Below are positions 1 to 7,863 of a stretch of DNA of 64,000 bases, one piece after another. The stretch is from Shinella granuli (GTDB lineage Bacteria; Pseudomonadota; Alphaproteobacteria; Rhizobiales; Rhizobiaceae). Made by a program: the position numbers and the translations under genes. Below the pieces are notes generated by a model that was not told the origin of the DNA, made no database searches, and saw nothing but the letters and a program-made list of their open reading frames with translations. Every line of letters starts with the position of its first letter. Positions within the stretch are counted from its first letter, which is position 1. The DNA is taken from NCBI RefSeq assembly GCF_004341885.1, contig NZ_SLVX01000005.1, forward strand, positions 124,001 through 188,000, written 5' to 3'.

Positions 1-910
1 TGAGGATGGAGCCTGCCTTGTTGAAGCCGCTCGCGACGCCGATCTTCGTCGGGATCGAGGCGAATTCCGAAAGCGTCAGCGAGACCAGCGCGCGGTTGAG
101 GCTGTAGTCGCAGAGCCGGCCTTCGCCATCCAGGAGATGGGCGAGAAGCTCCGAGCTCGCGCCGGAATGCTCGATGGCCTTGCGGTCCTCGCTCGACGAG
201 GGATGCAGGTCGTAATAGGTCGAGTCCGGGCTGAGGATCGAGCCGATGCCGACGACGGCCACCTTCGCCTCGCGCGCCCGCTGGAAGACGTCGGCGACGG
301 AGCGCATGTTCATCAGCATTTCCCGCTGCTCGGCATCGTCGGCGAAAAGCGGCGCGTGGATCTGGTAGGAGCGCCCGCCGAGCCGTTCGGCCATCAGCGT
401 CGAGACATGGTTGACGTCCGTATAGTGTTTTCCCTGCACGCAGCCCGTCGCGGGGATGACCTCGACATCAAAGCGGCGCGGCGCCTGCAGGCCAGCGACG
501 ACGGCGCTGACGCCCTTGCCGCCGGTGATGCAGATCGTGTCGCCGTCGGCGATCTCCTTAAGCAGCAGGCGGGCTGCCGCTTCGCCGACGGCCTGGAGCG
601 CCGTCTGCGGATTGTCGGAGACGGTCGGCACCACGACGGCGCGGCGGATGCCGCCGAGCGCCAGGAGCCGCTCCTCCATGTCGACCAGCGGCTCGACCGG
701 CGACTTGATCTTGATCTCGACGAGGCCGAGCTGGCGGCCGCGCTTGATGAGGCGGTTGACGGTGGCGTGCGACAGGCCGAGCTGGTCGGCGATCTGCGCC
801 TGCGTCAGGCCTTCCAGGAAGTGCAGCACGAGCGCCTGGTGCATCTGTCGGGCAATCACGATCTCTTCGCGCGGCGCCGTGGTCTTGGGTTTCAGCTTGG
901 CGATCGGCAT
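1..910 (-). CDS. SorC-family sugar-binding transcriptional regulator (3' end outside window)
   Basis: Cytoplasmic regulator. The protein read from 910 leftward has an N-terminal helix-turn-helix (about residues 20-60, with AQIADQLGLSHATVNRLIKRG) followed by the large SorC effector-binding domain (sugar-phosphate type fold). About 303 codons are visible; family members are about 310-320 residues, so only the last few are lost at the window edge. The start is one base after the stop of the upstream permease, so it is the last gene of the RbsB/A/C-type importer operon and probably its local regulator. Likely effector: a phosphorylated form of the imported sugar (family knowledge, not shown here). 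Candidate operators lie at 4725-4782. Confidence 0.9.
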   Translation of the reverse strand, partial: MPIAKLKPKTTAPREEIVIARQMHQALVLHFLEGLTQAQIADQLGLSHATVNRLIKRGRQLGLVEIKIKSPVEPLVDMEERLLALGGIRRAVVVPTVSDNPQTALQAVGEAAARLLLKEIADGDTICITGGKGVSAVVAGLQAPRRFDVEVIPATGCVQGKHYTDVNHVSTLMAERLGGRSYQIHAPLFADDAEQREMLMNMRSVADVFQRAREAKVAVVGIGSILSPDSTYYDLHPSSSEDRKAIEHSGASSELLAHLLDGEGRLCDYSLNRALVSLTLSEFASIPTKIGVASGFNKAGSIL

Positions 911-911
911 G

Positions 912-1901
912 TCAGGCGACCTTCCGCTTGTGCAGGAAATGGTCGATCGAGACGGCGGCGAGCAGGATGCAGCCCTTGATCATGTCCTGCCAGTAGACCG
1001 AGACATTGAGCAGGATCAGCGAGGAGGTGACGACCGAGAGCAGCGCGATGCCGAGGATGGCGCCGAGGATGGTGCCCGAGCCGCCATTGAGCGAGGCCCC
1101 GCCGATCACCGCTGCCGCGATGATGTTGAGCTCCATGCCGACGCCGAAGGTGGGGGTCGCGGCGCCGAAACGGGACATGTAGATGACGCCTGCGACACCG
1201 GCGAGCGTCGAGCACAGCACCGTCACCCAGAACTTCACCTGGTTGGTCTTGATGCCGGAATAGAGCGCGGCCTTTTCGTTGCTGCCGGTATAGAAGACCT
1301 TGCGGAAGGCGGTCGCCCGGCGCAGCAGGAAATCGAACAGGATGACGACGGCGACGAAGATCAGGATGACATAGGGCACGCCGTAGAAGGTGCCCTGCCC
1401 CACGGCCTTGAAGCCGGCCGGCAGCGTGAAGAGCGAGAGCGGCGTGCCCTTGGTGATGATGAGGCAGAGGCCGCGCACGATCACCATGGCTGCCAGAGAC
1501 GTGATGAAGTGGTTGAGGCCGATGACCGTCACGAAGAAGCCCATGGCGGCGCCGATGGCGCCCGAGGCGAGGATGCCGATCAGCGAGGCCGTCCACGGAT
1601 CGAGCCCGGCGAGGAACAGCGAGCCGGACAGCACCATCGCGAAGCAGACGACGGAGCCGACCGCAAGGTCGATGCCGCCGACGATCAAGAGGATCGTCAT
1701 GCCGACGACGACGATGCCTTCCACCGAAAAGCTCATCAGCATGGCGCGGAAGTTGCCGAGCGTCAGGAAGTGCGGCGAGGCGAAGCTCATGATCACGCAG
1801 AGCGCGAGGATGATCGCGATCAGCCCGGCCTCGCGCATGGTGCCGATGCGCCTGAAGGACGATGTCTTCGGCGTGCCTGCCGCCATCGTGTCGATTGCCA
1901 T
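912..1901 (-). CDS. RbsC-type sugar ABC transporter permease
   Basis: Inner-membrane permease of the ribose/xylose class (BPD_transp_2, 329 aa). Around ten hydrophobic segments are visible, with the conserved LLIVGGIDLAVGSVVCFAMV region near residue 80 and the ALLSVVTSSLILLNVSVYWQ end segment typical of RbsC. I chose the start at MAIDTM because GGGAGAG lies about 8 nt upstream; an in-frame upstream ATG at 1934 would overlap the ATPase gene. It sits between the two-domain ATPase and the SorC regulator, all on one strand. Substrate is probably a pentose, hexose or polyol and cannot be decided from the sequence. Confidence 0.93.
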   Translation of the reverse strand: MAIDTMAAGTPKTSSFRRIGTMREAGLIAIILALCVIMSFASPHFLTLGNFRAMLMSFSVEGIVVVGMTILLIVGGIDLAVGSVVCFAMVLSGSLFLAGLDPWTASLIGILASGAIGAAMGFFVTVIGLNHFITSLAAMVIVRGLCLIITKGTPLSLFTLPAGFKAVGQGTFYGVPYVILIFVAVVILFDFLLRRATAFRKVFYTGSNEKAALYSGIKTNQVKFWVTVLCSTLAGVAGVIYMSRFGAATPTFGVGMELNIIAAAVIGGASLNGGSGTILGAILGIALLSVVTSSLILLNVSVYWQDMIKGCILLAAVSIDHFLHKRKVA

Positions 1902-1923
1902 TCCCGTCTCTCCCAGTTTCTTC

Positions 1924-3444
1924 TCACGCGGCATGGTTTGCCGCCCTTACCGTGCCCAGGCCCGAAGCGAGCCGGATCACGGCCTCCTCCGTCATTTCCC
2001 TTGCGCCGAGTTCCCCCGCGATGCGTCCCTCCCGGACGACGAGCACGCGGTCGCAGAGCCCGAGCAGCTCCGGCATTTCCGAGGATATGACGAGGATGCC
2101 GATGCCCGCGCGCGCAAGCTCGCGCAGCAGGCGGTGAATTTCGGTCTTCGCGCCGACATCGATGCCGCGCGTCGGCTCGTCCATCAGGATGACCTTCGGC
2201 TTAACGGCGAGTTGCTTGGCGATGGCAACCTTCTGCTGGTTGCCACCCGAGAGCGATTTTACCGGCGCATCGATACCGCCCATGCGCACCGCGAGGCGCT
2301 TCGCAAAGTCCTCCGCCAGCACCGCCTCGGCACGGCCGTTGAGCAGGCCAAGCGGGCTCGTCAGCGACTTAAGGTCCAGGACGGAGATGTTCTGCGCGAT
2401 GGAAAGGTCGAGGAAGACGCCGGATCCCTTGCGGTCCTCGGAGAGGTAGACGATGCCGGCCTTCACCGCATCCGCATAGGAGCGGATCGCCTGCGCCGCG
2501 CCGTGCAGGCGCACCGTGCCGACGGTGTGCGGCCGCAGCCCGCAGATGCCCTCGGCGATCTCCGTGCGGCCGGAGCCGATGAGGCCGCCGATGCCGAGGA
2601 TCTCGCCCTTGCGCAGGGTGAAGCCGATGTCGTGGAAACGGTCGCCGTCACCGAGGCGATCGACTTCGAGGATCGTCGCGCCCGGCTCCGTGTCGAGCTT
2701 GTCCGGATAGAGCTGCGTGATCTCGCGTCCCACCATGCGGCGCACGACATCGTCAGGCGTGATGTCGGCGATGCGGTCGGTACAGACATAGCGCCCGTCG
2801 CGGAAAACGGTCACGCGGTCGCAGAGCGAGAAAATCTCGGCCATGCGGTGGCTGATATAGATGATCGAGATGCCGTTCGCCTTGAGGTCGCGGATGATGG
2901 AGAAGAGCTGCTGCGCCTCGGTTTCGGTGAGGGCGGCGGTGGGTTCGTCGAGGATCAGCACGCGGCAGTCGAGCGTCAGCGCCTTGGCGATCTCGACGAA
3001 CTGCTGGCTGGAAATCGGAAGGTCCGCCACCTTGCGGCGGACGTCGATGGCGGCAAGGCGGTTCATCACGGCCTGCGCATCGCGCTCCAGGGCGCGGTAG
3101 TTCATGAAGGGCGAGCGACGACGGTTGGTGGCGGCCATGAACATGTTTTCCGCCACGCTCGCATCCGGGCAGAGCGCGATCTCCTGGTGGACGAGGCCGA
3201 TGCCGAGCGCCTGGGCGGCGGCAGGGGATGCGATGCGCACGGCCTTGCCGTCGACGCGAATCTCCCCCTCGGTCGGCTGCAGCACGCCGGCGATGATGTT
3301 CATCAGCGTCGACTTGCCGGCGCCGTTCTCGCCGCAGAGCGCATGGACCTCGCCGCGTTCCAGGGTGAAGTCGACCTCGGTCAACGCCTTCACCGCCCCG
3401 AAATGCTTGGTCACGCCATGAATGGTGAGCACCGGCTCCGCCAT
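1924..3444 (-). CDS. RbsA-type sugar ABC transporter ATP-binding protein (two ATPase domains)
   Basis: Cytoplasmic energy-coupling subunit, 506 aa, full length for the RbsA/MglA/XylG class. The N-terminal domain has Walker [10 protein letters not shown] (about residue 40) and Walker [11 protein letters not shown]; the C-terminal domain has the usual degenerate Walker A (GLIGSGRTE) and a good signature LSGGNQQK with [12 protein letters not shown]. The reading frame continues upstream into the binding-protein region, but the start at [10 protein letters not shown] (3444) has GGAAGG about 8 nt upstream and matches family N-termini; MDDDLEG at 3471 is a weaker alternative. Works with the permease at 912-1901 and binding protein at 3546-4574. 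Confidence 0.94.
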   Translation of the reverse strand: MAEPVLTIHGVTKHFGAVKALTEVDFTLERGEVHALCGENGAGKSTLMNIIAGVLQPTEGEIRVDGKAVRIASPAAAQALGIGLVHQEIALCPDASVAENMFMAATNRRRSPFMNYRALERDAQAVMNRLAAIDVRRKVADLPISSQQFVEIAKALTLDCRVLILDEPTAALTETEAQQLFSIIRDLKANGISIIYISHRMAEIFSLCDRVTVFRDGRYVCTDRIADITPDDVVRRMVGREITQLYPDKLDTEPGATILEVDRLGDGDRFHDIGFTLRKGEILGIGGLIGSGRTEIAEGICGLRPHTVGTVRLHGAAQAIRSYADAVKAGIVYLSEDRKGSGVFLDLSIAQNISVLDLKSLTSPLGLLNGRAEAVLAEDFAKRLAVRMGGIDAPVKSLSGGNQQKVAIAKQLAVKPKVILMDEPTRGIDVGAKTEIHRLLRELARAGIGILVISSEMPELLGLCDRVLVVREGRIAGELGAREMTEEAVIRLASGLGTVRAANHAA

Positions 3445-3475
3445 CGTCTTTCCTTCCAAATCGTCGTCCATAGCT

Positions 3476-3505
3476 CCCCCCTCTGCCCGGCAGGGCAGAG
3501 GGGGG
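3476..3505 (-). other. Intercistronic hairpin between binding protein and ATPase genes
   Basis: Perfect 13-bp inverted repeat (six C plus TCTGCCC, then GGGCAGA plus six G) with a four-base loop at 3489-3492. It lies between the stop of the solute-binding-protein gene and the ATPase start, with no T-tract of note. Likely a 3' mRNA stabiliser or partial terminator that lifts binding-protein expression over the downstream genes. Confidence 0.75.
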
Positions 3506-3545
3506 AAGCCACAGTGGAAGCGGCCAAAGGCATGAGCCGCCGATA

Positions 3546-4574
3546 CTACTCCTCGATGCCCTTGGTGCCGCGACGCTTCAGGTACTTGTCCCAGTAGAAG
3601 TCGTCGGCATTTTCCGCCGTCACGATGGACAGGCCATTGTCGACGACCGGGATGCTCATCGGGTTGAAGCCCGAGCGCTTGGCATCGTTCATCGGGTCGA
3701 TCAGTTCCGGATGCTTGGCGAGCCACAGCAGCATGAAGCCCATATAGCCCTGCATGCCCTGGTTCGGGTTGATCGAGCCGAACACCTCGCCGGCCTTGAT
3801 CATGTCGAGGATGTTGGCGTTGACGTCCGCGCACATGACGAGGACCTTGCCGCCGGCCTCCTTGTTGGCCTGTGCCGCGCCGATGGCGGAGTTGGCTTCC
3901 GGCATGAAGACCGCGCCGAGATTCGGATTGGCCTGGATGATGCTGGAAAGCCCCTGATAGGCCTTGGTCGGATCCTGGTTGGAGGCGGCGCGGCCGACCA
4001 GCTTCATGTCCGGCCACTTCTCCTCCATGCGGGCGATGAAGGCGGCGATGCGCTTGTCGTGGTTGTCCTGGCCGGGGTTTTCGAGCACCGCATATTCGCC
4101 CTTGCCGCCCATCTTCTCGGCGATCGCATCGGCCGCATAGGTGCCTTCGCGGGTGTTGTCGGAGGTGATGAAGGACACACGCTTGGAAAGCGGCGAGTCG
4201 GCGGCGAAGGTCACGACCGCCGTGCCCTGGTCGATGGCGCGGTTGATCGGCTCGATGAACGGATCGGAGTTCATCGGATGGACGAGGATGCCGGCCGGGT
4301 TCTGCGCCAGCGCCTGGTCGAAGGTGGCGATCTGCTTGTTGACGTCATATTCCGGCGTGCCGGTATATTCCGTCTCGCAGCCGAGCTGCTGGCCGGCCTG
4401 CTTGAACATCTCATAGACCGGGAACCAGTATTCGACGCCCGAGACCATGACATTCATGACGTATTTCTCGCCCGGCTTGCAGCGGAACGGGTTTTCCGTC
4501 TCGGCCGCCGCGGAACCGGCAAAAAGCGTCGTCGCAAGGACCGCCAACGCGGTCGTCGTCAGAAAAGTGCGCAA
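3546..4574 (-). CDS. RbsB-type sugar ABC transporter substrate-binding protein
   Basis: Periplasmic receptor, 342 aa, with a clear Sec signal peptide (residues 1-24, cut after SAAA) and the two-lobed Peripla_BP_4 fold. Motifs include the N-lobe [20 protein letters not shown] region and [20 protein letters not shown], typical of type I sugar binders. It is the first gene of the operon that continues to the ATPase, permease and SorC regulator. An AT-rich 205-bp region upstream (4575-4779) carries palindromes that look like the operator. Ligand not predictable beyond a sugar, polyol or similar small molecule. Confidence 0.93.
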   Translation of the reverse strand: MRTFLTTTALAVLATTLFAGSAAAETENPFRCKPGEKYVMNVMVSGVEYWFPVYEMFKQAGQQLGCETEYTGTPEYDVNKQIATFDQALAQNPAGILVHPMNSDPFIEPINRAIDQGTAVVTFAADSPLSKRVSFITSDNTREGTYAADAIAEKMGGKGEYAVLENPGQDNHDKRIAAFIARMEEKWPDMKLVGRAASNQDPTKAYQGLSSIIQANPNLGAVFMPEANSAIGAAQANKEAGGKVLVMCADVNANILDMIKAGEVFGSINPNQGMQGYMGFMLLWLAKHPELIDPMNDAKRSGFNPMSIPVVDNGLSIVTAENADDFYWDKYLKRRGTKGIEE

Positions 4575-4724
4575 GTATCCTCCTCCGGGGCGAAAGCCCC
4601 TCCCAAAAAGCCCGTGGGCGTCGTTCCGACGCCGGTGATCTCCGTGAAGACCGGAATTCCTCCTCGAAGTCCGGTATGGGCAGCTAATCGCAAAGCAGAG
4701 GGAGTGTCAATATAATTCAGACAA

Positions 4725-4782
4725 TGAAATATATTTCATATCCAAATCATGAAATCAAGCCCGACGGCTGAAATATCTTTCA
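4725..4782. promoter_or_regulatory. Paired palindromes, candidate SorC operators
   Basis: TGAAATATATTTCA at 4725-4738 is a perfect 14-bp palindrome. TGAAATATCTTTCA at 4769-4782 is the same with one change, 44 bp away (about four helical turns). A half-site-like TCATGAAAT lies between at 4748-4755. They sit in an AT-rich stretch just upstream of the binding-protein operon whose last gene is the SorC regulator, so autoregulation is the simplest reading. The right copy overlaps the stop codon of the kinase gene. Confidence 0.6.
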
Positions 4783-5685
4783 TCCCTTCGCGACGGCCGC
4801 CACCGACGCGGCAAAGACCGGATCGGCCATCAGCGCGCGGCAGCGGGCAAAGCGCCCGTCCGCATAGGCCCGGAAATCGGCAGCCGGGTTGCCGTTCGCA
4901 AGCTGGATCAGCCCCCAGAGCGTCCAGAGCAGGTCGCACATCGCCTTGTAGATGACGATGCGGCCGCGCTCGGCCGGTTTCGGCTCGCCGCCGAAATAGG
5001 CGCGGATCATCGCTTCCTCCTGCTCGCGGTCGAACTCCGCCTCGACCGAGAGATCGCCGAGGTCCCACATCGGGTCGTTCATGCCGGAATATTCCCAGTC
5101 GACGATCCACATGCGGTCTCCCGTATCGAGGAAGTTCTCGCAGAGCGGATCGCAATGGCAGGCGACGACGGGCAGCGGATGGGCGGCGAGCGCGGCGCGC
5201 ACCGTTTCCGCCTCGCGCAGCCCCTCGTGATAGCCTTCCGGCAGGGCGACATCCTTGGTGGAGAGCACCGCAAGGTAGTCGTCGATCATCTGGAAGAGCT
5301 CGAAGCGCGCCGGAAAGACCACGCCGCTGCCGTGCAGGCGCCGGAAGGCCTCACCCGCCCGCGCCGGCGCGCCGGCGACGGACTTGAAGCCCTCCGGCGT
5401 CATCGTCGTCGCGCCGGGAATGAAACGGGTGACCATCAATCCGCTCGCCGCATCCGCATGAAAGACCTCCGGCCCCACGCCGACCCGCGCCGCTTCCCGC
5501 GCCGCAACGGCCTCGTTGCCGCGGTCGATATATTCCTCCGTGCCCCTGCCGGGCACGCGCAGGCACCAGTCGCGGACGCGGAAGACGAGATTGGTGAGGC
5601 CGCCGAGCCGTTCAACCGGGCCGTCATACCCTTCCAGAAGGGGAATTTTCGCGATTGCATCCAGGGCCTGCCGCTCTTCGCTCAT
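4780..5685 (-). CDS. Choline/ethanolamine kinase-like phosphotransferase
   Basis: Cytoplasmic kinase of the LicA/choline kinase and aminoglycoside phosphotransferase (APH) fold, 301 aa. The Brenner-type catalytic loop is read as VVACHCDPLCENFL followed by MWIVDWEYSGMNDPMWDLGDL, giving the catalytic Asp, Asn and the Mg-binding Asp. The N-terminal GLTNLVFRVRDWCLRVPG is the nucleotide-binding loop and Lys-equivalent region. Start chosen at MSEERQ, with AAGGAGGTG directly upstream. It lies upstream of the sugar-importer operon on the same strand and is divergent from a methyltransferase. A second member of this family is at 10302-11213. Substrate (choline, ethanolamine, a sugar or other alcohol) is not settled. 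Confidence 0.87.
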   Translation of the reverse strand: MSEERQALDAIAKIPLLEGYDGPVERLGGLTNLVFRVRDWCLRVPGRGTEEYIDRGNEAVAAREAARVGVGPEVFHADAASGLMVTRFIPGATTMTPEGFKSVAGAPARAGEAFRRLHGSGVVFPARFELFQMIDDYLAVLSTKDVALPEGYHEGLREAETVRAALAAHPLPVVACHCDPLCENFLDTGDRMWIVDWEYSGMNDPMWDLGDLSVEAEFDREQEEAMIRAYFGGEPKPAERGRIVIYKAMCDLLWTLWGLIQLANGNPAADFRAYADGRFARCRALMADPVFAASVAAVAKG

Positions 5686-5765
5686 GAACACCTCCTTTTG
5701 GCCGTCCGCGACGGTTTCACAGATTTCAGCCTTTCGCTATCATCATCAAAACATGAGGGAAGGCC

Positions 5766-6407
5766 ATGGCAAACGGACATCATGAGGGTGCACTCGGCGC
5801 GGTCTACAATGCAAGCGGCACGGAGGAGGTCGCGGCCCTCTACGACGGCTGGGCGGAGACCTACGACGCCGACATGGCGAGCGCCGGCTACCGCCATCCA
5901 TCGATCTGCGTCGCGCTCCTCGCGCGCCACCTGCCGCGCGGCGCCGCGCCCCTGCTCGATGCGGGCGCCGGCACCGGGCTCATCGGCGAATGGCTGGCGA
6001 TCCTCGGCTATGCCCATGTCGAGGGCCTCGACATCTCCGAGGGCATGCTCCAGCGGGCGGCGGCGAAGGCCGTCTATGCCGCCCTGCACCGCGCCGCCCT
6101 CGGCAACCCCCTGCCCTTTCCGGACGGGCATTTCGCCGGCATCGTCTCGGCCGGCGTCTTCACCTCCGGCCATGTCGGCGTCGAGGGCCTGCCGGAACTC
6201 ATCCGCATCACGCGGCCGGGCGGCGTCCTCGTCCTGACGGTGAAGAACACGCTGTGGAACGACGGCTTTTCCGACCGGCTGGCGGCCCTGGAGCGCGAGG
6301 GCATCCTCGCGCGGGCCGAGGAGACCGCGCCCTATGTCTCGATGCCCGGCGAGACGGGCACCGTGCCGAGCCGCGGTGTGGTGCTGAAGGTGCTGCGCCA
6401 CGCCTGA
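5766..6407 (+). CDS. Class I SAM-dependent methyltransferase
   Basis: Cytoplasmic methyltransferase, 213 aa, Rossmann-like fold. SAM motif I is LLDAGAGTGLIGEWL (about residue 63), with an acidic post-motif residue in VEGLDISEGML and motif IV around FAGIVSAGVF. The YDGWAETYDADM segment near residue 25 is seen in the WBSCR27/METTL27-like group. Start at ATG 5766 with GAGGGAAGG upstream. Divergent from the choline-kinase-like gene across 80 bp and convergent with dmeF 14 bp after its stop. Acceptor substrate unknown; pairing with the kinase hints at a methylated amine or lipid headgroup, but that is a guess. Confidence 0.85.
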   Translation: MANGHHEGALGAVYNASGTEEVAALYDGWAETYDADMASAGYRHPSICVALLARHLPRGAAPLLDAGAGTGLIGEWLAILGYAHVEGLDISEGMLQRAAAKAVYAALHRAALGNPLPFPDGHFAGIVSAGVFTSGHVGVEGLPELIRITRPGGVLVLTVKNTLWNDGFSDRLAALEREGILARAEETAPYVSMPGETGTVPSRGVVLKVLRHA

Positions 6408-6421
6408 GGCAGCGCCGCCGG

Positions 6422-7414
6422 TCAGGCCGGCTGCACCTCGACCGTCACATGCGACAGCCCGCCGAGATGGGCAAGCCGTGCCTTGTAGTCGGACGGCGCC
6501 TTCGGGTGTGGGGATGAGAGCGAGACGATCGCCGCGTGATGGCCGGGACCGACCTGCCAGACATGCAGGTCGGTGATGTGCTCGTCGCCGCGTTCCAGCA
6601 CCGTGCGGATATCCTCCGCCAGCGCCCCGCCCTCCGGCACCGCGTCGATCAGCACGCCGCCCGCCTCGCGGATGAGGCTCCACGACCAGCGGGCGATGAC
6701 CAGCGCCCCGACGACGCCCATCACCGGATCGGCCCAGAGCCAGCCGTAGCTCCGGCCGAGCAGCAGCGCGACGATGGCAAGGATGGAGGTCAGCGCATCC
6801 GCCAGCACATGCAGGTAGGCGGCGCGCAGGTTGTTGTCGCGCGCCGAATGCGGGTGGTGATGCGCATGGTGGTGATCGTGGCCGTCATGGTGATGATGGT
6901 CATCGTGGTCATGATGATGGCCGCCGTGAGCGTGATGGCCGTGATGGTGATGCGCATGGTCGTCCCGCAGCAGCCAGGCGCTGGCAAGGTTCACCGCAAG
7001 GCCGGCGACGGCCACGGCGATCGCCTGACCGAAATGGATCTCGACCGGATCGGCAAGGCGCAGGACGCTTTCCCAGCCGATGAGCAGGGCGATGAAGGCG
7101 AGGACGATGGCGCTGGCAAAGCCCGCGAGATCGCCGAGCTTGCCCGTGCCGAAGGTGAAGCGCGGATCGCGCGCATGCCGCCGCGCATAGGAGTAGGCGA
7201 GTGCCGCGACCAGCATGGCGCCGGCATGGGTGGACATGTGCCAGCCGTCCGCCACCAGCGCCATCGAGCCGTAGATCGTGCCCGCGACGATTTCCGCCAC
7301 CATCATGCCGGCCGTCAGCGCGATGACGAGCCAGACCCTGCGCTCGTTGCGGCTGTGGTCGGCGCCGAGGAAGACGTGGTCATGGGTGGGCCTTGCCGTC
7401 GTATCGTTTGCCAT
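6422..7414 (-). CDS. dmeF: Cation diffusion facilitator, cobalt/nickel exporter DmeF-like
   Basis: Inner-membrane CDF antiporter that exports divalent metals, 330 aa. Six membrane segments are visible; a very His/Asp-rich cytoplasmic loop (about residues 148-195, more than twenty His) lies between TM4 and TM5. HxxxD-type metal-site signatures are present (DGWHMSTHAG in TM2 and HVLADALTS in TM5). The C-terminal cytoplasmic domain ends with TVEVQPA. The upstream gene is an RcnR/CsoR-type sensor, the arrangement known as dmeRF in rhizobia, where it gives nickel and cobalt tolerance. Zinc or other divalent cations could also be exported. Confidence 0.9.
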   Translation of the reverse strand: MANDTTARPTHDHVFLGADHSRNERRVWLVIALTAGMMVAEIVAGTIYGSMALVADGWHMSTHAGAMLVAALAYSYARRHARDPRFTFGTGKLGDLAGFASAIVLAFIALLIGWESVLRLADPVEIHFGQAIAVAVAGLAVNLASAWLLRDDHAHHHHGHHAHGGHHHDHDDHHHHDGHDHHHAHHHPHSARDNNLRAAYLHVLADALTSILAIVALLLGRSYGWLWADPVMGVVGALVIARWSWSLIREAGGVLIDAVPEGGALAEDIRTVLERGDEHITDLHVWQVGPGHHAAIVSLSSPHPKAPSDYKARLAHLGGLSHVTVEVQPA

Positions 7415-7501
7415 GGGACTCCCTTTCGTTGCGGCGGGCGGGACCGAATGCCCTCGGCAGCGCCCGGGGCAAGGCTGCTTCGCCCTGCTGCGGGACCTGC
7501 G

Positions 7502-7774
7502 CTACTTCATGTAGGTCCGGATGACCCCGATCAGCTCCTCGCCGCCCTGAAGACAGCCTGCCTTCGTCTCGGCTTCCATCACATGATGGCGCAGATGATC
7601 CTCCATCACCTCCGCCGTCAGGCCGCCGAGCGCGCCGCGCACGGAGGCGAGCTGGCGCATGATCTCCGCACAGCCCGCCTCGCCTTCCAGCGCGCGTTCG
7701 ATGCCCTCGATCTGGCCGCGGATGCGGCGCACCCGGGCGATCAGCTTGTCCTTCTGCTGGATGGTGTGACTCAT
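7502..7774 (-). CDS. dmeR: RcnR/CsoR-family metal-responsive repressor DmeR
   Basis: Small all-helical DNA-binding sensor, 90 aa, full length for the family. Residues corresponding to the RcnR Co/Ni ligands are present: the N-terminus with His3, Cys35, His60 and His64 (MSHT, AGCAE, EDHLRHH). That favours cobalt/nickel sensing over the copper-type CsoR (C-H-C) site; RcnR His67 is a Glu here. It precedes dmeF by 87 bp on the same strand, and a G-tract palindrome of the expected type lies directly upstream of its start. Confidence 0.9.
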   Translation of the reverse strand: MSHTIQQKDKLIARVRRIRGQIEGIERALEGEAGCAEIMRQLASVRGALGGLTAEVMEDHLRHHVMEAETKAGCLQGGEELIGVIRTYMK

Positions 7775-7793
7775 GCGGGGTCGCCTTTCGAAT

Positions 7794-7819
7794 CCATAGC
7801 ATAGGGGGGTATACTATAG
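7794..7819 (-). promoter_or_regulatory. Candidate DmeR operator
   Basis: Read on the minus strand, TATAGTATACCCCCCTATGC covers 7799-7818: a run of six C flanked by TATAGTATA on one side and the imperfect inverse TATGCTATGG on the other. The RcnR/DmeR family binds a G/C-tract flanked by AT-rich inverted repeats, and rhizobial dmeR sites known to me have nearly this form. It sits 20 bp upstream of the dmeR start, so it should repress dmeRF until Co or Ni binds the sensor. Confidence 0.75.
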
Positions 7820-7863
7820 GTTGGCCGATCCGGAAAGGTCCGGAGGCCTTCCCTGCCGCAGGA

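Noticed and set aside
1924-4017. 697-aa frame extending the ATPase into the binding-protein gene
   Set aside because: The extension overlaps the binding-protein gene in another frame and crosses the hairpin; a good ribosome site supports the start at 3444.
6840-6965. Short repeated GTGATG/CATGGT units
   Set aside because: They encode the His/Asp-rich loop of DmeF; low-complexity codons rather than a DNA repeat array.
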